A DNA stretch of 64,000 nucleotides from JBEBVQ01 sp964636205 (lineage in GTDB: Bacteria; Bacteroidota; Bacteroidia; Chitinophagales; Chitinophagaceae): assembly GCA_964636205.1 (NCBI GenBank), contig CAZWPF010000001.1, positions 29,893 to 93,892 on the forward strand, given 5' to 3'. Numbering within the stretch: position 1 is the stretch's first letter; each line of letters begins with the position of its first letter. Shown here one piece after another: positions 44,198-53,436 of this stretch. The position numbers and the translations under genes were made by a program. The notes beneath the pieces are model-generated. The model searched no databases and was not told where the DNA came from. It was given only the letters and a program-made list of their open reading frames with translations.

Positions 44198-45742
44198 TTA
44201 ACCGGCCCAGCCTTCTCTATCCAAACTACGGTATTGAATAGCTTCTGCCAGGAATTCCGGACGAATCTCAGATTGATTATGTAAATCGGCGATGGTTCGG
44301 GCGACTTTCAAAATTCGATCATAAGCTCTTGCGGATAAATTCAGTTTTTCCATTGCCGTTTTTAACAGCGCTTGGCCGCCCGGGTCTATTAAACAATATT
44401 TTTTGAGCATTCGGCTGGTCATTTGTGCGTTGTTGTATATACCCGGGTATTGCTGAAAGCGTTCCGACTGGATTGCTCTGGCTTGGATGACGCGTTCTCT
44501 GATTGCTGCACTGGTTTCGGATCTTGCCGGCCCGGAAAGTTCCTGAAATGCAACCGGCGTTACTTCTACATGCAGGTCTATACGGTCGAGTAAAGGCCCG
44601 GATATTTTGTTGAAATATCTATGCACCATCGGTGGGGTGCAACTGCAATCTTTATCAGGATGATTGTAAAAACCGCAGGGACAGGGGTTCATCGATGCAA
44701 TCAACATAAAAGCAGCGGGAAAGTCTAAACTTATTCTTGCTCGGGAAATAGATACCCTCCGTTCTTCTATAGGTTGACGCATCACTTCTAATACAGTGCG
44801 TTTAAATTCCGGCAACTCATCCAAAAAGAGCACGCCGTTATGCGATAAAGAGATTTCTCCCGGTTGCGGATGTGCTCCCCCTCCTACCAATGCTACATCG
44901 CTAATTGTATGATGAGGGGAACGAAAAGGGCGTTGAGCAATCAAAGATGTATTTGCAGGCATCTTTCCGGCGACAGAGTATATTTTTGTTGTTTCTAAAG
45001 CTTCCTGCATGCTGAGGGGCGGAAGGATCGTCGGCAGCCTTCGGGCCAGCATAGTTTTCCCCGCCCCCGGTGGGCCAATTAATATCGCATTATGTCCACC
45101 GGCTGCAGCAATCTCCAGTGCTCGCTTTACATGCTCCTGACCGCGTACATCGCTGAAATCAATTTCTGAATTTCCTTGTGCATCCATAAACAAAGTTTCA
45201 GCATCTACTGAAATAGATGGAGGGGTAGTGTCTCCGTTGAAGAAGGATATTGCTTCTGTAATATGCTTAAACCCATAGATTTCCAATCCGTCAACCAATG
45301 CAGCCTCTTGGGCATTTTCGATGGGGACTACCATCCCTTTGAATGATTCTGCCCTGGCTTGTAAAGCCATAGGCAACGCACCTTTCACCGGCTTTAAGGT
45401 TCCGTCTAAAGACAGCTCTCCCATGATCACAAAGGAGGACAATAATTCTGATTTCATCTGGTGAGTTGCAGCCAGCATGCCCAGTGCAATCGGGAGATCA
45501 TAGGCAGAACCTTCCTTGCGGATATCGGCCGGGGCCATATTGATCAGGATTTTATGTCGAGGTCTTGTATAACCATTGTTTCTGATCGCAGAAATGATAC
45601 GATCTGTACTCTCTTTAACCGCATTATCGGGGAGTCCGACAATGAAATAACCAACCTTGCTCCCCGGCTGGGAATCTACTTCCATTGTAATCGTTAGCGC
45701 ATCCACACCATAAACCGCACTTCCGTAAACTTTGACTACCAT
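44198..45742 (-). CDS. YifB/ComM family magnesium-chelatase-like AAA ATPase
   Basis: A 514-residue protein. The N-terminal ChlI-like domain (VKVYGSAVYGVDALTITMEV) is followed by the AAA core: Walker A GPPGAGKTMLARRLPTILPP, Walker B GVLFLDELPEF and sensor motifs. The C-terminal Mg-chelatase domain has a Cys-rich loop (CPCGFYNHPDKDCSCTP). Homologue ComM is a branch-migration helicase in natural transformation. The ATG at 45742 starts directly before the conserved VKVYGSA; an ATG at 45778 lies inside a TATGTTTG promoter box and is rejected. Confidence 0.92.
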   Translation of the reverse strand: MVVKVYGSAVYGVDALTITMEVDSQPGSKVGYFIVGLPDNAVKESTDRIISAIRNNGYTRPRHKILINMAPADIRKEGSAYDLPIALGMLAATHQMKSELLSSFVIMGELSLDGTLKPVKGALPMALQARAESFKGMVVPIENAQEAALVDGLEIYGFKHITEAISFFNGDTTPPSISVDAETLFMDAQGNSEIDFSDVRGQEHVKRALEIAAAGGHNAILIGPPGAGKTMLARRLPTILPPLSMQEALETTKIYSVAGKMPANTSLIAQRPFRSPHHTISDVALVGGGAHPQPGEISLSHNGVLFLDELPEFKRTVLEVMRQPIEERRVSISRARISLDFPAAFMLIASMNPCPCGFYNHPDKDCSCTPPMVHRYFNKISGPLLDRIDLHVEVTPVAFQELSGPARSETSAAIRERVIQARAIQSERFQQYPGIYNNAQMTSRMLKKYCLIDPGGQALLKTAMEKLNLSARAYDRILKVARTIADLHNQSEIRPEFLAEAIQYRSLDREGWAG

Positions 45743-45771
45743 CTTTGATCGCAGTTTGTTAGAATTCTTCA

Positions 45772-45779
45772 CAAACATA
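45772..45779 (-). promoter_or_regulatory. -7 promoter box of yifB
   Basis: Minus-strand TATGTTTG (45779 to 45772), ending 29 bases before the preferred ATG at 45742. Confidence 0.5.
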
Positions 45780-45895
45780 ACATATAACTCACTAAATCAA
45801 TAATATATAATTGATACATTGATTTATGTAATGATAGTTTCTTGTTTTTATACTAAATCTTTTTGATGTTTTCCTGAGTTTCTTCCGGCAAGCTT

Positions 45896-45903
45896 TAATA
45901 TTG
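45896..45903 (+). promoter_or_regulatory. Weak -7 promoter box of the M3 oligoendopeptidase gene
   Basis: TAATATTG differs from TAnnTTTG at one base and lies 25 bases before the ATG at 45929. Confidence 0.35.
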
Positions 45904-45928
45904 CATCTGAACTTCTTAATCTGATATT

Positions 45929-47665
45929 ATGTTGTCAACTACTCCTATACAGCCACTTTCACGCAAGTATTTGTCCGAAGATTTTAAGATTGAGAATTGG
46001 GAAGTGTTGCAACCTTATTTTGAGGAATTGGCAACAAGGCCTTTAGATAGTTTATCTGCTCTTCATAGATGGTTGCAGGATCTCAGCGAATTGGAGTCTG
46101 TAATTCAAGAGGAGGGTTCCTGGCGCCAGATTCAACTCACCCGTAACACTTCTGATGCTACATTAAGGGAATCCTTTGAATACTTTATCACCCAAATAGA
46201 GCCCAACATAAAGCCATATGCATTTAAGCTGAATCAGAAATTATTGGACTGTCCTTTTGTTGACTTATTAGACGAGGCGCAGTTCATGCCTTATATCAGG
46301 GCAGTTCGAAATTCTGTTTCCTTATTTCACGAAGATAATATTGCACTGGAAGCAAAGTTGTCTCTGCTGGCTCAGCAATATGGAGCAATCGTAGGAGCTA
46401 TGTCGGTAGAGGTAGACGGCAGGGTCTATACATTACAGCTGGCTGGCAAATTGTTACAGAGTCCTGTTAGAGCAGTGCGGGAGCGAATCTTTAAGGCAAT
46501 TGCGGATCGTCGTCTGGAGGATGCTGAAACCTTGGATACATTGTTCGATGAAATGCTGAGTTTACGCCAGCAAGTCGCGCGCAACGCAGGTTTTGATAAT
46601 TACCGTGACTATAAATTCAGGGAGTTGGGTCGTTTTGACTATACGCCCGCAGATTGTGTGGCATTTCATGAGTCCGTTCGTCAGTACATTCTCCCCATCC
46701 AGGAGGAATTGTTGCAGCTTCGCAAGGCTCGACTGCAATTGGAGGCTTTAAAGCCATGGGATACCGAAGCGGAGCCGGAGGGTTTTGCACCTTTGCAGCC
46801 ATATAGCACAACGGATGAGCTTATCGCAAAATCCATAGAGGTATTTCATAGCTTGAATCCTTATTTCGCTTATTGTTTGGAGACGATGCGAGATATGGGA
46901 CGTTTTGATCTCGACAGCCGCCCGGCAAAAGCCCCGGGAGGGTATAACTGTCCATTAGCGGAATCCGGAGTGCCTTTTATTTTTATGAATGCTGCCGGGA
47001 CTCTAAGTGATCTTATTACGATGATGCATGAGGGCGGACACGCGGTCCATTCTTTTTTATCGCATAATTTGCCATTAAACGCTTTTAAAAACTATCCAAT
47101 GGAGATGGCTGAATTGGCCAGTATGAGTATGGAATTGTTTTCGATGGATCATTGGGATGTATTTTTCAAAGAGGAATCAGAGCTAAAGAGAGCAAAGTTG
47201 GAACAGCTAGAGCGAGTGATTTCTGTTTTGCCTTGGATTGCCACTATTGATAAATTCCAGCATTGGCTGTACACGCATCCGGGGCATACAGTGGCGGAAC
47301 GAAAAGAGGTCTGGGTAAATATTCTGAGTGAATTCACTCCGGATTCAGTGGATTGGTCTGAACAGGAAATTTACCGTTCATACTATTGGCAAAAGCAACT
47401 CCATTTGTACGAGGTGCCGTTTTATTATATCGAATATGGGATAGCTCAGTTGGGGGCAGTTGCGATGTGGCGAGGGTTTCAGCAGGATCGCGATCAGACT
47501 TTGGTAAGGTGTGCGAAAGCCTTGGCGCTGGGTTATACCAAACCGCTCAAACAATTGTATGCTACTGCCGGAATTAGTTTCGAATTTAACGATGCATACA
47601 TTCGTTCTATTGGAGATTTCTTGAAGCATCAGATCCGTGCCTTAGTCGGAGTTTCGACCCATTAA
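45929..47665 (+). CDS. M3 family oligoendopeptidase (PepF-like)
   Basis: A 578-residue zinc metallopeptidase. The catalytic HExxH is H367-EGGH at about 47027 (MMHEGGHAVHSFL), followed ~25 residues later by the third ligand region (EMAELASMSMEL). Flanking helices are typical of oligoendopeptidase F. It degrades small peptides in the cytoplasm. Full length for the family. Its stop overlaps the convergent nucleotidyltransferase gene by 4 bases. Confidence 0.9.
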   Translation: MLSTTPIQPLSRKYLSEDFKIENWEVLQPYFEELATRPLDSLSALHRWLQDLSELESVIQEEGSWRQIQLTRNTSDATLRESFEYFITQIEPNIKPYAFKLNQKLLDCPFVDLLDEAQFMPYIRAVRNSVSLFHEDNIALEAKLSLLAQQYGAIVGAMSVEVDGRVYTLQLAGKLLQSPVRAVRERIFKAIADRRLEDAETLDTLFDEMLSLRQQVARNAGFDNYRDYKFRELGRFDYTPADCVAFHESVRQYILPIQEELLQLRKARLQLEALKPWDTEAEPEGFAPLQPYSTTDELIAKSIEVFHSLNPYFAYCLETMRDMGRFDLDSRPAKAPGGYNCPLAESGVPFIFMNAAGTLSDLITMMHEGGHAVHSFLSHNLPLNAFKNYPMEMAELASMSMELFSMDHWDVFFKEESELKRAKLEQLERVISVLPWIATIDKFQHWLYTHPGHTVAERKEVWVNILSEFTPDSVDWSEQEIYRSYYWQKQLHLYEVPFYYIEYGIAQLGAVAMWRGFQQDRDQTLVRCAKALALGYTKPLKQLYATAGISFEFNDAYIRSIGDFLKHQIRALVGVSTH

Positions 47666-48375
47666 GGAAACAAGGTCTCCGCAAGTTTGAGGCTCTCCGG
47701 TTTGCCGGCATCAACAAACAAATCACCAGTGTGTTGATATCCTTTGATTGTTTCTGTGGATGCCAGATGCAGGTAGAGATCGATAAGCGAGAACTTCCCG
47801 GTAAAGGGCATATTCCAGATGCCCGGTGTTAATATTTGTATGCCGCTAAATGCAAACGGCTGCAACTGCTGGTCATTAATAAGTATTTTGACTTGTCCGG
47901 TCTGGTTGTTTTTCCAGCCTCCTAATGTCATGGACTCATCAAATAGCAGATTTCGGGAGGAGCTGCGATTCATGACCGCAAGTGTGGCGATGGGAAGGTG
48001 CTGTCTGTGAAAATCCAACATAGCGTTGAGGTTAAGATCGGTGAGCACATCGGTATTCATTACTATGAATTCCGAGCACCCCTCAAAAAACCATTTTGCA
48101 TGTAATAGCCCCCCGCCGGTTTCCAGAACTTCATGCCGCTCGTCGGAGATCGTTACATTGCTTCCGAATCCGTTATAAGTTTTTATCTCCGATTCAATTT
48201 GGTCGGCGAAATGATGCACATTTACGATTACATCTCTGATACCAAATCTTTGCAGGTAACGGATATTGTGCTCCAGCAAAGTGCGGCCGTTGACTGTAGC
48301 CAAAGCTTTTGGATGTTTATCTGTAAAAGGTTTTAATCGGGTGCCGAAACCGGCAGCCAGCAACATTGCTTTCAT
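47662..48375 (-). CDS. Sugar-1-phosphate nucleotidyltransferase (MurU-like)
   Basis: A 237-residue NTP-transferase. The signature LAAGFGTRLKPFTDKHPKAL binds the nucleotide; VNVHHFADQI and ETGGGLLHA form the sugar site; MNTDVLTDL supplies the metal-binding Asp. Its size and motifs resemble MurNAc-1-phosphate uridylyltransferase (MurU) of the cell-wall recycling pathway, but other sugar-1-phosphates are possible. It overlaps the end of the M3 peptidase gene (convergent) by 4 bases and has no co-directional neighbour. Confidence 0.82.
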   Translation of the reverse strand: MKAMLLAAGFGTRLKPFTDKHPKALATVNGRTLLEHNIRYLQRFGIRDVIVNVHHFADQIESEIKTYNGFGSNVTISDERHEVLETGGGLLHAKWFFEGCSEFIVMNTDVLTDLNLNAMLDFHRQHLPIATLAVMNRSSSRNLLFDESMTLGGWKNNQTGQVKILINDQQLQPFAFSGIQILTPGIWNMPFTGKFSLIDLYLHLASTETIKGYQHTGDLFVDAGKPESLKLAETLFP

Positions 48376-48558
48376 GATAAAGTATTAGAGGATGCTAAGT
48401 TGGTAAAAACTACAGAGATTCAAGTGAATTAATTCTGGTGATCGGAAAATTCTAAAAATCAGCTTTGGGGCTGAGTAGAATGTCGGTATCTTGTTAACCG
48501 GAGTGATTTAAAGCGACTAATGATTTTTTTGGGATAATTTTTTTCCAAACCAAGCGAT

Positions 48559-48566
48559 TACCTTTG
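48559..48566 (+). promoter_or_regulatory. -7 promoter box of the PfkB-family kinase gene
   Basis: TACCTTTG, exact TAnnTTTG match, 17 bases before the ATG at 48584. The rest of 48376-48583 holds nothing recognisable. Confidence 0.6.
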
Positions 48567-48583
48567 CTACAAAATTTCAGAAT

Positions 48584-49510
48584 ATGTCATTAATGGTAGT
48601 TGGCACAATGGCCTTCGATGCTCTTGAGACTCCTTTTGGGAAGGTAGATCGTATCGTGGGTGGTTCAGCAACTTATGTAGCTTGGGCGGCAACTAATTTT
48701 TGTCAGCCTGTAAGACAGGTATCGATCATCGGAGGTGATTTCCCGGAAGCAGAAATCGAATCATTGCGTCAGCGAGGCGTTGATTTCGATGGTGTGGAAG
48801 TGATCCAGGATGGAAAAAGCTTTTTCTGGAGTGGTCGTTACCATATGGATATGAATGCCAGAGATACGCTAGTTACTGAATTAAACGTGTTGGCTCAGTT
48901 TAACCCTAAATTGCCGGAGAGCTATCAGGACTGCGAATATTTGATGCTCGGGAATCTTTCTCCAGCCGTTCAGATGAGTGTTATCAAGCAATTGAAAAAC
49001 CGTCCGAAGTTGGTGGCAATGGATACGATGAATTTCTGGATGGAAACTGCGATGGACGAGCTAAAGGAGGTGCTGAAACATGTCGACGTGCTTTTGATCA
49101 ATGACAGTGAGGCAAGACAGTTGAGCGGTGAATATTCCTTGGTGCGAGCTGCTATGAAGATCCGTGAAATGGGTCCGCAGTTTCTGGTAATCAAGAAAGG
49201 TGAGCATGGGGCATTGTTGTTCCATGGGGCTAAAGTGTTTTACGCTCCGGCTCTGCCATTAGAAGAAGTATTCGATCCAACGGGGGCTGGTGATACCTTC
49301 GCCGGTGGATTTATAGGCCATATTGCCAGAACAAAAGACATTTCTTTCGAGAATATGAAGACCGGTATCATCATGGGCTCGGCAATGGCGTCGTTCTGCG
49401 TCGAAAAATTTGGTCCTACCAGACTGCAACAGCTGACGAGCGATGAGATCGAACAACGCATCGGCGAGTTTGTGGAGTTGGTTAATTTCGATATTGATTT
49501 GGTGCATTAA
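48584..49510 (+). CDS. PfkB-family carbohydrate/nucleoside kinase
   Basis: A 308-residue ribokinase-type enzyme. Near the N-terminus is a substrate-binding loop (VDRIVGGSATYVAWAA). Late in the protein is the PfkB signature DPTGAGDTFAGGFIGH with the catalytic Asp, and VIKKGEHGALLF lies before it. Homologues act on sugars or nucleosides; the substrate is not visible. A clear hairpin terminator follows, so it is probably monocistronic. Confidence 0.9.
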   Translation: MSLMVVGTMAFDALETPFGKVDRIVGGSATYVAWAATNFCQPVRQVSIIGGDFPEAEIESLRQRGVDFDGVEVIQDGKSFFWSGRYHMDMNARDTLVTELNVLAQFNPKLPESYQDCEYLMLGNLSPAVQMSVIKQLKNRPKLVAMDTMNFWMETAMDELKEVLKHVDVLLINDSEARQLSGEYSLVRAAMKIREMGPQFLVIKKGEHGALLFHGAKVFYAPALPLEEVFDPTGAGDTFAGGFIGHIARTKDISFENMKTGIIMGSAMASFCVEKFGPTRLQQLTSDEIEQRIGEFVELVNFDIDLVH

Positions 49511-49535
49511 TTTGGGAGGGTAATGCATTCAAAAG

Positions 49536-49573
49536 AGCATAAACACGAAAATAGGTTCGTGTTTATGCTTTTG
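49536..49573 (+). terminator. Intrinsic terminator of the PfkB kinase gene
   Basis: AGCATAAACACGAA (49536-49549) pairs with TTCGTGTTTATGCT (49556-49569) across a 6-base loop, followed by TTT. Confidence 0.85.
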
Positions 49574-49663
49574 ATAAAATACTAATTTGCTCAATCAGAT
49601 ATTTGGGAGAAGTCGGTTTGGCTAATAATTAGTGTTTTATATATTTGGCAACGACAATTTGAT

Positions 49664-49671
49664 TACACTTG
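49664..49671 (+). promoter_or_regulatory. Weak -7 promoter box
   Basis: TACACTTG differs from TAnnTTTG at one base, 67 bases before the ATG at 49739. Confidence 0.35.
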
Positions 49672-49738
49672 TATATATATTGTTCGTTGTGTATATTTCG
49701 GTGGGACAAAATTGCATTTTCATATTAAAGGAGAGGAT

Positions 49739-50008
49739 ATGGAAAATTTTGTGATTCTGGTTTTGTGTGGCAGCGCCACTTTCGACGATTTATTGCATGA
49801 GAAGCGGCGTCGGAAGGCTGTAGCGATTGATATACTTAACTATGATGCGCAGATCGACTATAACAATTATAAGTCGGAACGATTGAAAGGAAATGCACCG
49901 GAAAACCCGGTTCATTTGATGTTTGTATTTGGGAGAAATGATTCGATTATCGTAAAATCTGATGAAGATTTCCGATTTCTAAATACACGATTAGAGCAAC
50001 TTCCTTGA
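49739..50008 (+). CDS. Hypothetical protein (89 aa)
   Basis: An 89-residue protein, ATG at 49739, preceded by AAAGGAGAGG, an unusually good Shine-Dalgarno match for this genome. It has a hydrophobic start (MENFVILVLCGSATFDD) and then a charged body with no recognised family. A small soluble or weakly membrane-associated role is possible. The amidohydrolase gene follows 76 bases downstream. Confidence 0.55.
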   Translation: MENFVILVLCGSATFDDLLHEKRRRKAVAIDILNYDAQIDYNNYKSERLKGNAPENPVHLMFVFGRNDSIIVKSDEDFRFLNTRLEQLP

Positions 50009-50084
50009 ATATTTTAATTGGAAGCCGCTTCCCCGCTTGGTTTTCTCTAAATAGATAGCTAATTATGCAGAGAAATTTAAGCTC

Positions 50085-51818
50085 ATGCGCATTAAGCTAT
50101 TAGGACTGTTGATGTTGGCAGGTACTGTAACCGCCCATTCTCAAATATATATTACCAATGCACAGGTTTTGGATGTAGAGCAGCAAAAAGTGCTGTCGGG
50201 TCAAACCATTGAAATTAAGGGCGACAAAATAACGAGGGTTGCTCCTTCTAAAAAGATCAAGCCTGCATATGGTGCTACAGTGATTGACGCTGCCGGCAAA
50301 TGGGTAATGCCCGGTCTGGTCGATGCGCATGTTCACTTTTTTCAGACGGGTGGGTTGTACACTCGGCCCGATGCGATCGATCTCAGGGAGTTTCATCCGT
50401 ATGAACGCGAACTCCAATGGTATAAAGAAAACCTGGAAGATCAACTCAGACGATACCTTTCATGTGGCATCACAACTGTAATTGACGACGGCGCTACTTT
50501 TTCATTATTGAAGCAGCGGGATACTTTTAATAATAAGGCTTTTTCTCCGCGGATTCTCATGGCAGGTCCATTGATATCCACCAATTATATGCCTCGTTCC
50601 TTTGAGGTTTTATCGGAAGAGAACGCTCCTTTTTTTAGTGTAAGTACTGAGGAAGAGGCTATCAGAATGACTAAGATCCAGTATCCTTATCAACCGGATT
50701 TTATTAAAATTTGGTACATCGTTCGAGGAAATGCGAAGGAAGAAGATGCGCAGAAGAATTTGCCACTTGTGAAGGCGGTGATTCAGGAGGCAAAGAAGAA
50801 TGGTTATAAAGTTGCGGTACATGCTCCTCAGCTGATTGCTGCTCGCCTTGCGGTAGAAGCAGGTGCAGACCATCTGGTCCATAGCGTGGATGATGAGATT
50901 GTGGATGACTCATTCATCCGCTTGCTCAAAGAAAGAAAGGTTGTGCTTTGCCCTACACTTACGGTACGTGAAGGTTATACATCAACGCAAAAGCAAACAT
51001 GGAAGCCGGAGCATGCAGATTTGCATATCGCAAATCCGGAGCAAGTTGGTACTATTGGCGAACTCGGCGCGATGGCTGATACCTCAATTCCAAATCGATA
51101 CGCAAGAATGGCCGCATCCAGAGAAACGATGTTCCAAAAAGGTGATTCGATCAGCCGCGTCAATATGATAAAGCTGGCTAAAGCCGGAGTGCCTATTGCA
51201 ACCGGTACCGATGCCGGCAATATCGGAACGATGCATGCTTCTTCTTATTTCAAAGAATTGATGGCAATGAAGGATGCCGGCTTCAATAATTGGCAGGTAA
51301 TTACTGCATCCACCATTAATGGGGCCAAAGCATTGAATCACGCCGACAAATTTGGTAGCATCGCGGTGGGTAAGTCTGCTGATTTGATTATTTTAAACCA
51401 AAACCCCCTTCAGGATTTATCTAATTTGAAAGATATCGATTTGGTAGTAGCCAGGGGTGAAGTTATTGAGCCGAGCGAAATTGTACGTGAAAATCCGCTT
51501 CAACTAGCACAACGGCAGTTGAACGCATATAATGCGCATGATCTGGAAGCGTTCTTGGCAGCCTATTCTGATGATGTGGAAGTATATCAATTTCCTGACG
51601 AATTGATGTTTGCCGGTAAAGAAGAAATGAGAAAGCGATACGCCTTCTTAAACGATCCGGCTACGGCACCTCATGCAGTTATTCTCAATCGGATAGTAGT
51701 GGGTAATATGGTGATTGACCATGAACGCGCAACTTTCCCCGGTCGTCCGCCTGTTGAAGTAATAGCAATGTACGAAGTAGAGAATAACAAGATTGTACGG
51801 GTATATTTCAAGCGATAG
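50085..51818 (+). CDS. Secreted amidohydrolase fused to a SnoaL-like (NTF2-fold) domain
   Basis: A 577-residue protein with a signal peptide (1-19). The amidohydrolase domain carries the HxH pair in GLVDAHVHFF, a possible bridging Lys in FIKIWY, His residues in VAVHAP and HLVHSVDD, and the late Asp in ATGTDAGN. These are the metal-binding residues of that superfamily. After about residue 465, the sequence AQRQLNAYNAHDLEAFLAAYSDDVEVYQFPD is a SnoaL/NTF2-like domain running to the end. The fusion may add a binding pocket or aid oligomerisation. Substrate unknown. Confidence 0.85.
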   Translation: MRIKLLGLLMLAGTVTAHSQIYITNAQVLDVEQQKVLSGQTIEIKGDKITRVAPSKKIKPAYGATVIDAAGKWVMPGLVDAHVHFFQTGGLYTRPDAIDLREFHPYERELQWYKENLEDQLRRYLSCGITTVIDDGATFSLLKQRDTFNNKAFSPRILMAGPLISTNYMPRSFEVLSEENAPFFSVSTEEEAIRMTKIQYPYQPDFIKIWYIVRGNAKEEDAQKNLPLVKAVIQEAKKNGYKVAVHAPQLIAARLAVEAGADHLVHSVDDEIVDDSFIRLLKERKVVLCPTLTVREGYTSTQKQTWKPEHADLHIANPEQVGTIGELGAMADTSIPNRYARMAASRETMFQKGDSISRVNMIKLAKAGVPIATGTDAGNIGTMHASSYFKELMAMKDAGFNNWQVITASTINGAKALNHADKFGSIAVGKSADLIILNQNPLQDLSNLKDIDLVVARGEVIEPSEIVRENPLQLAQRQLNAYNAHDLEAFLAAYSDDVEVYQFPDELMFAGKEEMRKRYAFLNDPATAPHAVILNRIVVGNMVIDHERATFPGRPPVEVIAMYEVENNKIVRVYFKR

Positions 51819-51840
51819 CAGTATAAAACTGCTTCGCTTG
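51809..51840. terminator. Bidirectional hairpin between convergent genes
   Basis: CAAGCGATAGCAGT (51809-51822) is nearly complementary to ACTGCTTCGCTTG (51828-51840), with a 5-base loop. It overlaps the amidohydrolase stop codon and faces the end of the ruvC gene. No T-run follows, so termination is likely but not certain. Confidence 0.5.
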
Positions 51841-51847
51841 AAGTAGT

Positions 51848-52438
51848 TTAGCGAGTGCGCACCCGGTCGGGGTTTTCTGCTGCAAAAGCGGCCCAACTTT
51901 TCTTTGATGCCTTAGGAACAGAGATCGACTTCTCATTGGCCGGGGCTTTTGGTTGCTTGTCCTGATAATGATGGCACAGAGCCACGGCTACGGCATCGGT
52001 GGCATCCATGAATCGAACATCGTCTTCGAATTTAAGGGTATGTTGGAGCATTTTCCAAACTTGTTCCTTAGTGGCATTTCCCCGTCCGCTGATGGATTGT
52101 TTGATTTTTCGGGGTGCATATTCCACGGCTTGCAGTCCGTGCATCATTGCCGCCGCCATCGCGACACCCTGGGCACGTCCCAATTTCAACATACTTTGTA
52201 CGTTTTTACCGAAGAACGGAGCTTCGATAGCAACAGCCGAGGGTTGATGAGTTCGGATCAGCATCTCCATCTTACGAAAGATCAATTCAAGTCTTACGGC
52301 ATGATCCTGATGTCGGGCAAGTTGCAAAACCCCCATTTCCACCAGTGAAAGCTTATTTTTGTCAACGGCGATTAGTCCGTATCCCATCACGAGCGTGCCT
52401 GGATCAATTCCGAGTATGATTTGGGGTTTACTTTGCAA
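51848..52438 (-). CDS. ruvC: Holliday junction resolvase RuvC
   Basis: A 196-residue RNase H-fold nuclease with the acidic active site: D12 in GIDPGT, Glu in AIEAPFF and the terminal DATDAVAVAL with two Asp. It cleaves Holliday junctions with RuvAB. A C-terminal tail (after ALCHHYQDKQ, ~35 residues, Lys/Pro/Ala-rich) extends beyond the usual ~175 residues. The start TTG 52438 places QSKPQIILGIDPG at the N-terminus and is downstream of a TACTTTTG box; the longer frame (TTG 52480) lies upstream of that promoter and is rejected. Confidence 0.9.
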   Translation of the reverse strand: MQSKPQIILGIDPGTLVMGYGLIAVDKNKLSLVEMGVLQLARHQDHAVRLELIFRKMEMLIRTHQPSAVAIEAPFFGKNVQSMLKLGRAQGVAMAAAMMHGLQAVEYAPRKIKQSISGRGNATKEQVWKMLQHTLKFEDDVRFMDATDAVAVALCHHYQDKQPKAPANEKSISVPKASKKSWAAFAAENPDRVRTR

Positions 52439-52464
52439 AATTGAACTGTTGTTGAACAAAAGTA
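52428..52464. promoter_or_regulatory. Overlapping divergent promoter region of ruvC and the flippase-like gene
   Basis: On the minus strand TACTTTTG (52464-52457) lies 18 bases before the ruvC TTG. On the plus strand TTACTTTG (52428-52435) resembles a -7 box, 16 bases before a possible TTG start at 52452. The two starts are 13 bases apart. Confidence 0.4.
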
Positions 52465-53387
52465 CCAAAATAAGGATCAACTATTGGCTGGGCGCATTGC
52501 TTTCTCTGGTACTTTTATATGTATTGTACTATCAGGTAAGGCAACAGCTCTCGCGAATCGATGGAGATATGGTCTGGGACCATGCTTCAAATTTTCTACT
52601 GGCAGGGGCCATTTTGCTAATGCCACTGAACCTGATGGCGGAGGTAAGCAAATGGAAATTTCTTGCCGGTAGCGCACAGCCAATCCGTTGGACAGAAGCC
52701 TGGAAGAGTTACATGGCCGGACTTTCCCTGTCCTTACTTACTCCCAACCGGGTAGGTGAATACCCGGGTAGAATACTTTATCTTAAACGGAAGAACACCC
52801 CTAGATTATTAAGTGTGTCCATATTAGGCATATTTGCCCAGTTGATCGCTATCATGATCTTTGGTTTTGCCGGACTGATCTATTATAATCTGAAATTTCC
52901 GGGCACCTGGCCGTTATTTTTTTTAATAGGTACCATTGTGGGTGGTGCAATACTGTTAATTCTTTACTTAAGATTCGAGCGTTGGGCAATTCGGCTAGAG
53001 CACCTTCCCTGGTTTCGTCGTTTCAAGACTTATAAATATTTGATGAAGCGGTTTTCGATTAAGGATCAATTAACTATTCTACTGCTGTCAATGGCTAAGA
53101 TTCTGGTGTTTACGGCACAGTATTTGACCTTACTCTATTGGATGAACGTAAGTTTTCCTATTTGGGATGGCTTTTTCATGGCGGCCTTATTTTTCTGGAT
53201 CTTAGCAGTGATACCTTCCATTGCTTTGGCAGAACTGGGTATTCGAGGCAATCTGAGTTTGCTGTTGTTCGGGCAATTATCGAACCATACAGTGGGCATC
53301 ATTGCTGCAACCGGCATATTATGGTGCATCAACTTGGCCTTACCGGCAGCTCTGGGAAGTTTATTATGGCTGAAAAGAAAGATTTGA
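52452..53387 (+). CDS. Lysylphosphatidylglycerol synthase TM-region / flippase-like membrane protein
   Basis: A 311-residue polytopic protein with 7-8 transmembrane helices. The typical early segment of the LPG_synthase_TM (UPF0104/AglD) family is present: LLYVLYYQVRQQL, WKFLAGSAQPIRWTEAWKSYMAGLSLSLLTPNRVGEY. A late basic loop precedes the last helices. Such proteins move or scramble lipids in MprF-like enzymes; others are of unknown role. The start is uncertain: TTG 52452 fits the family N-terminus, TTG 52449 is one codon longer, ATG 52416 is 12 codons longer and would overlap ruvC. Confidence 0.7.
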   Translation: MNKSTKIRINYWLGALLSLVLLYVLYYQVRQQLSRIDGDMVWDHASNFLLAGAILLMPLNLMAEVSKWKFLAGSAQPIRWTEAWKSYMAGLSLSLLTPNRVGEYPGRILYLKRKNTPRLLSVSILGIFAQLIAIMIFGFAGLIYYNLKFPGTWPLFFLIGTIVGGAILLILYLRFERWAIRLEHLPWFRRFKTYKYLMKRFSIKDQLTILLLSMAKILVFTAQYLTLLYWMNVSFPIWDGFFMAALFFWILAVIPSIALAELGIRGNLSLLLFGQLSNHTVGIIAATGILWCINLALPAALGSLLWLKRKI

Positions 53388-53436
53388 AATTGCCATCGAC
53401 TTTTAATTATTTTAATAAACTAACCGTTCAGAATTA

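Noticed and set aside
45743..45778. Upstream ATG for yifB at 45778
   Set aside because: It lies inside the TATGTTTG promoter box; the conserved N-terminus begins at 45742.
52359..52451. Extended start of the flippase-like gene at TTG 52359
   Set aside because: It would run antisense through the ruvC start region. The family N-terminus begins near residue 31 of that frame, so a later start is more likely.
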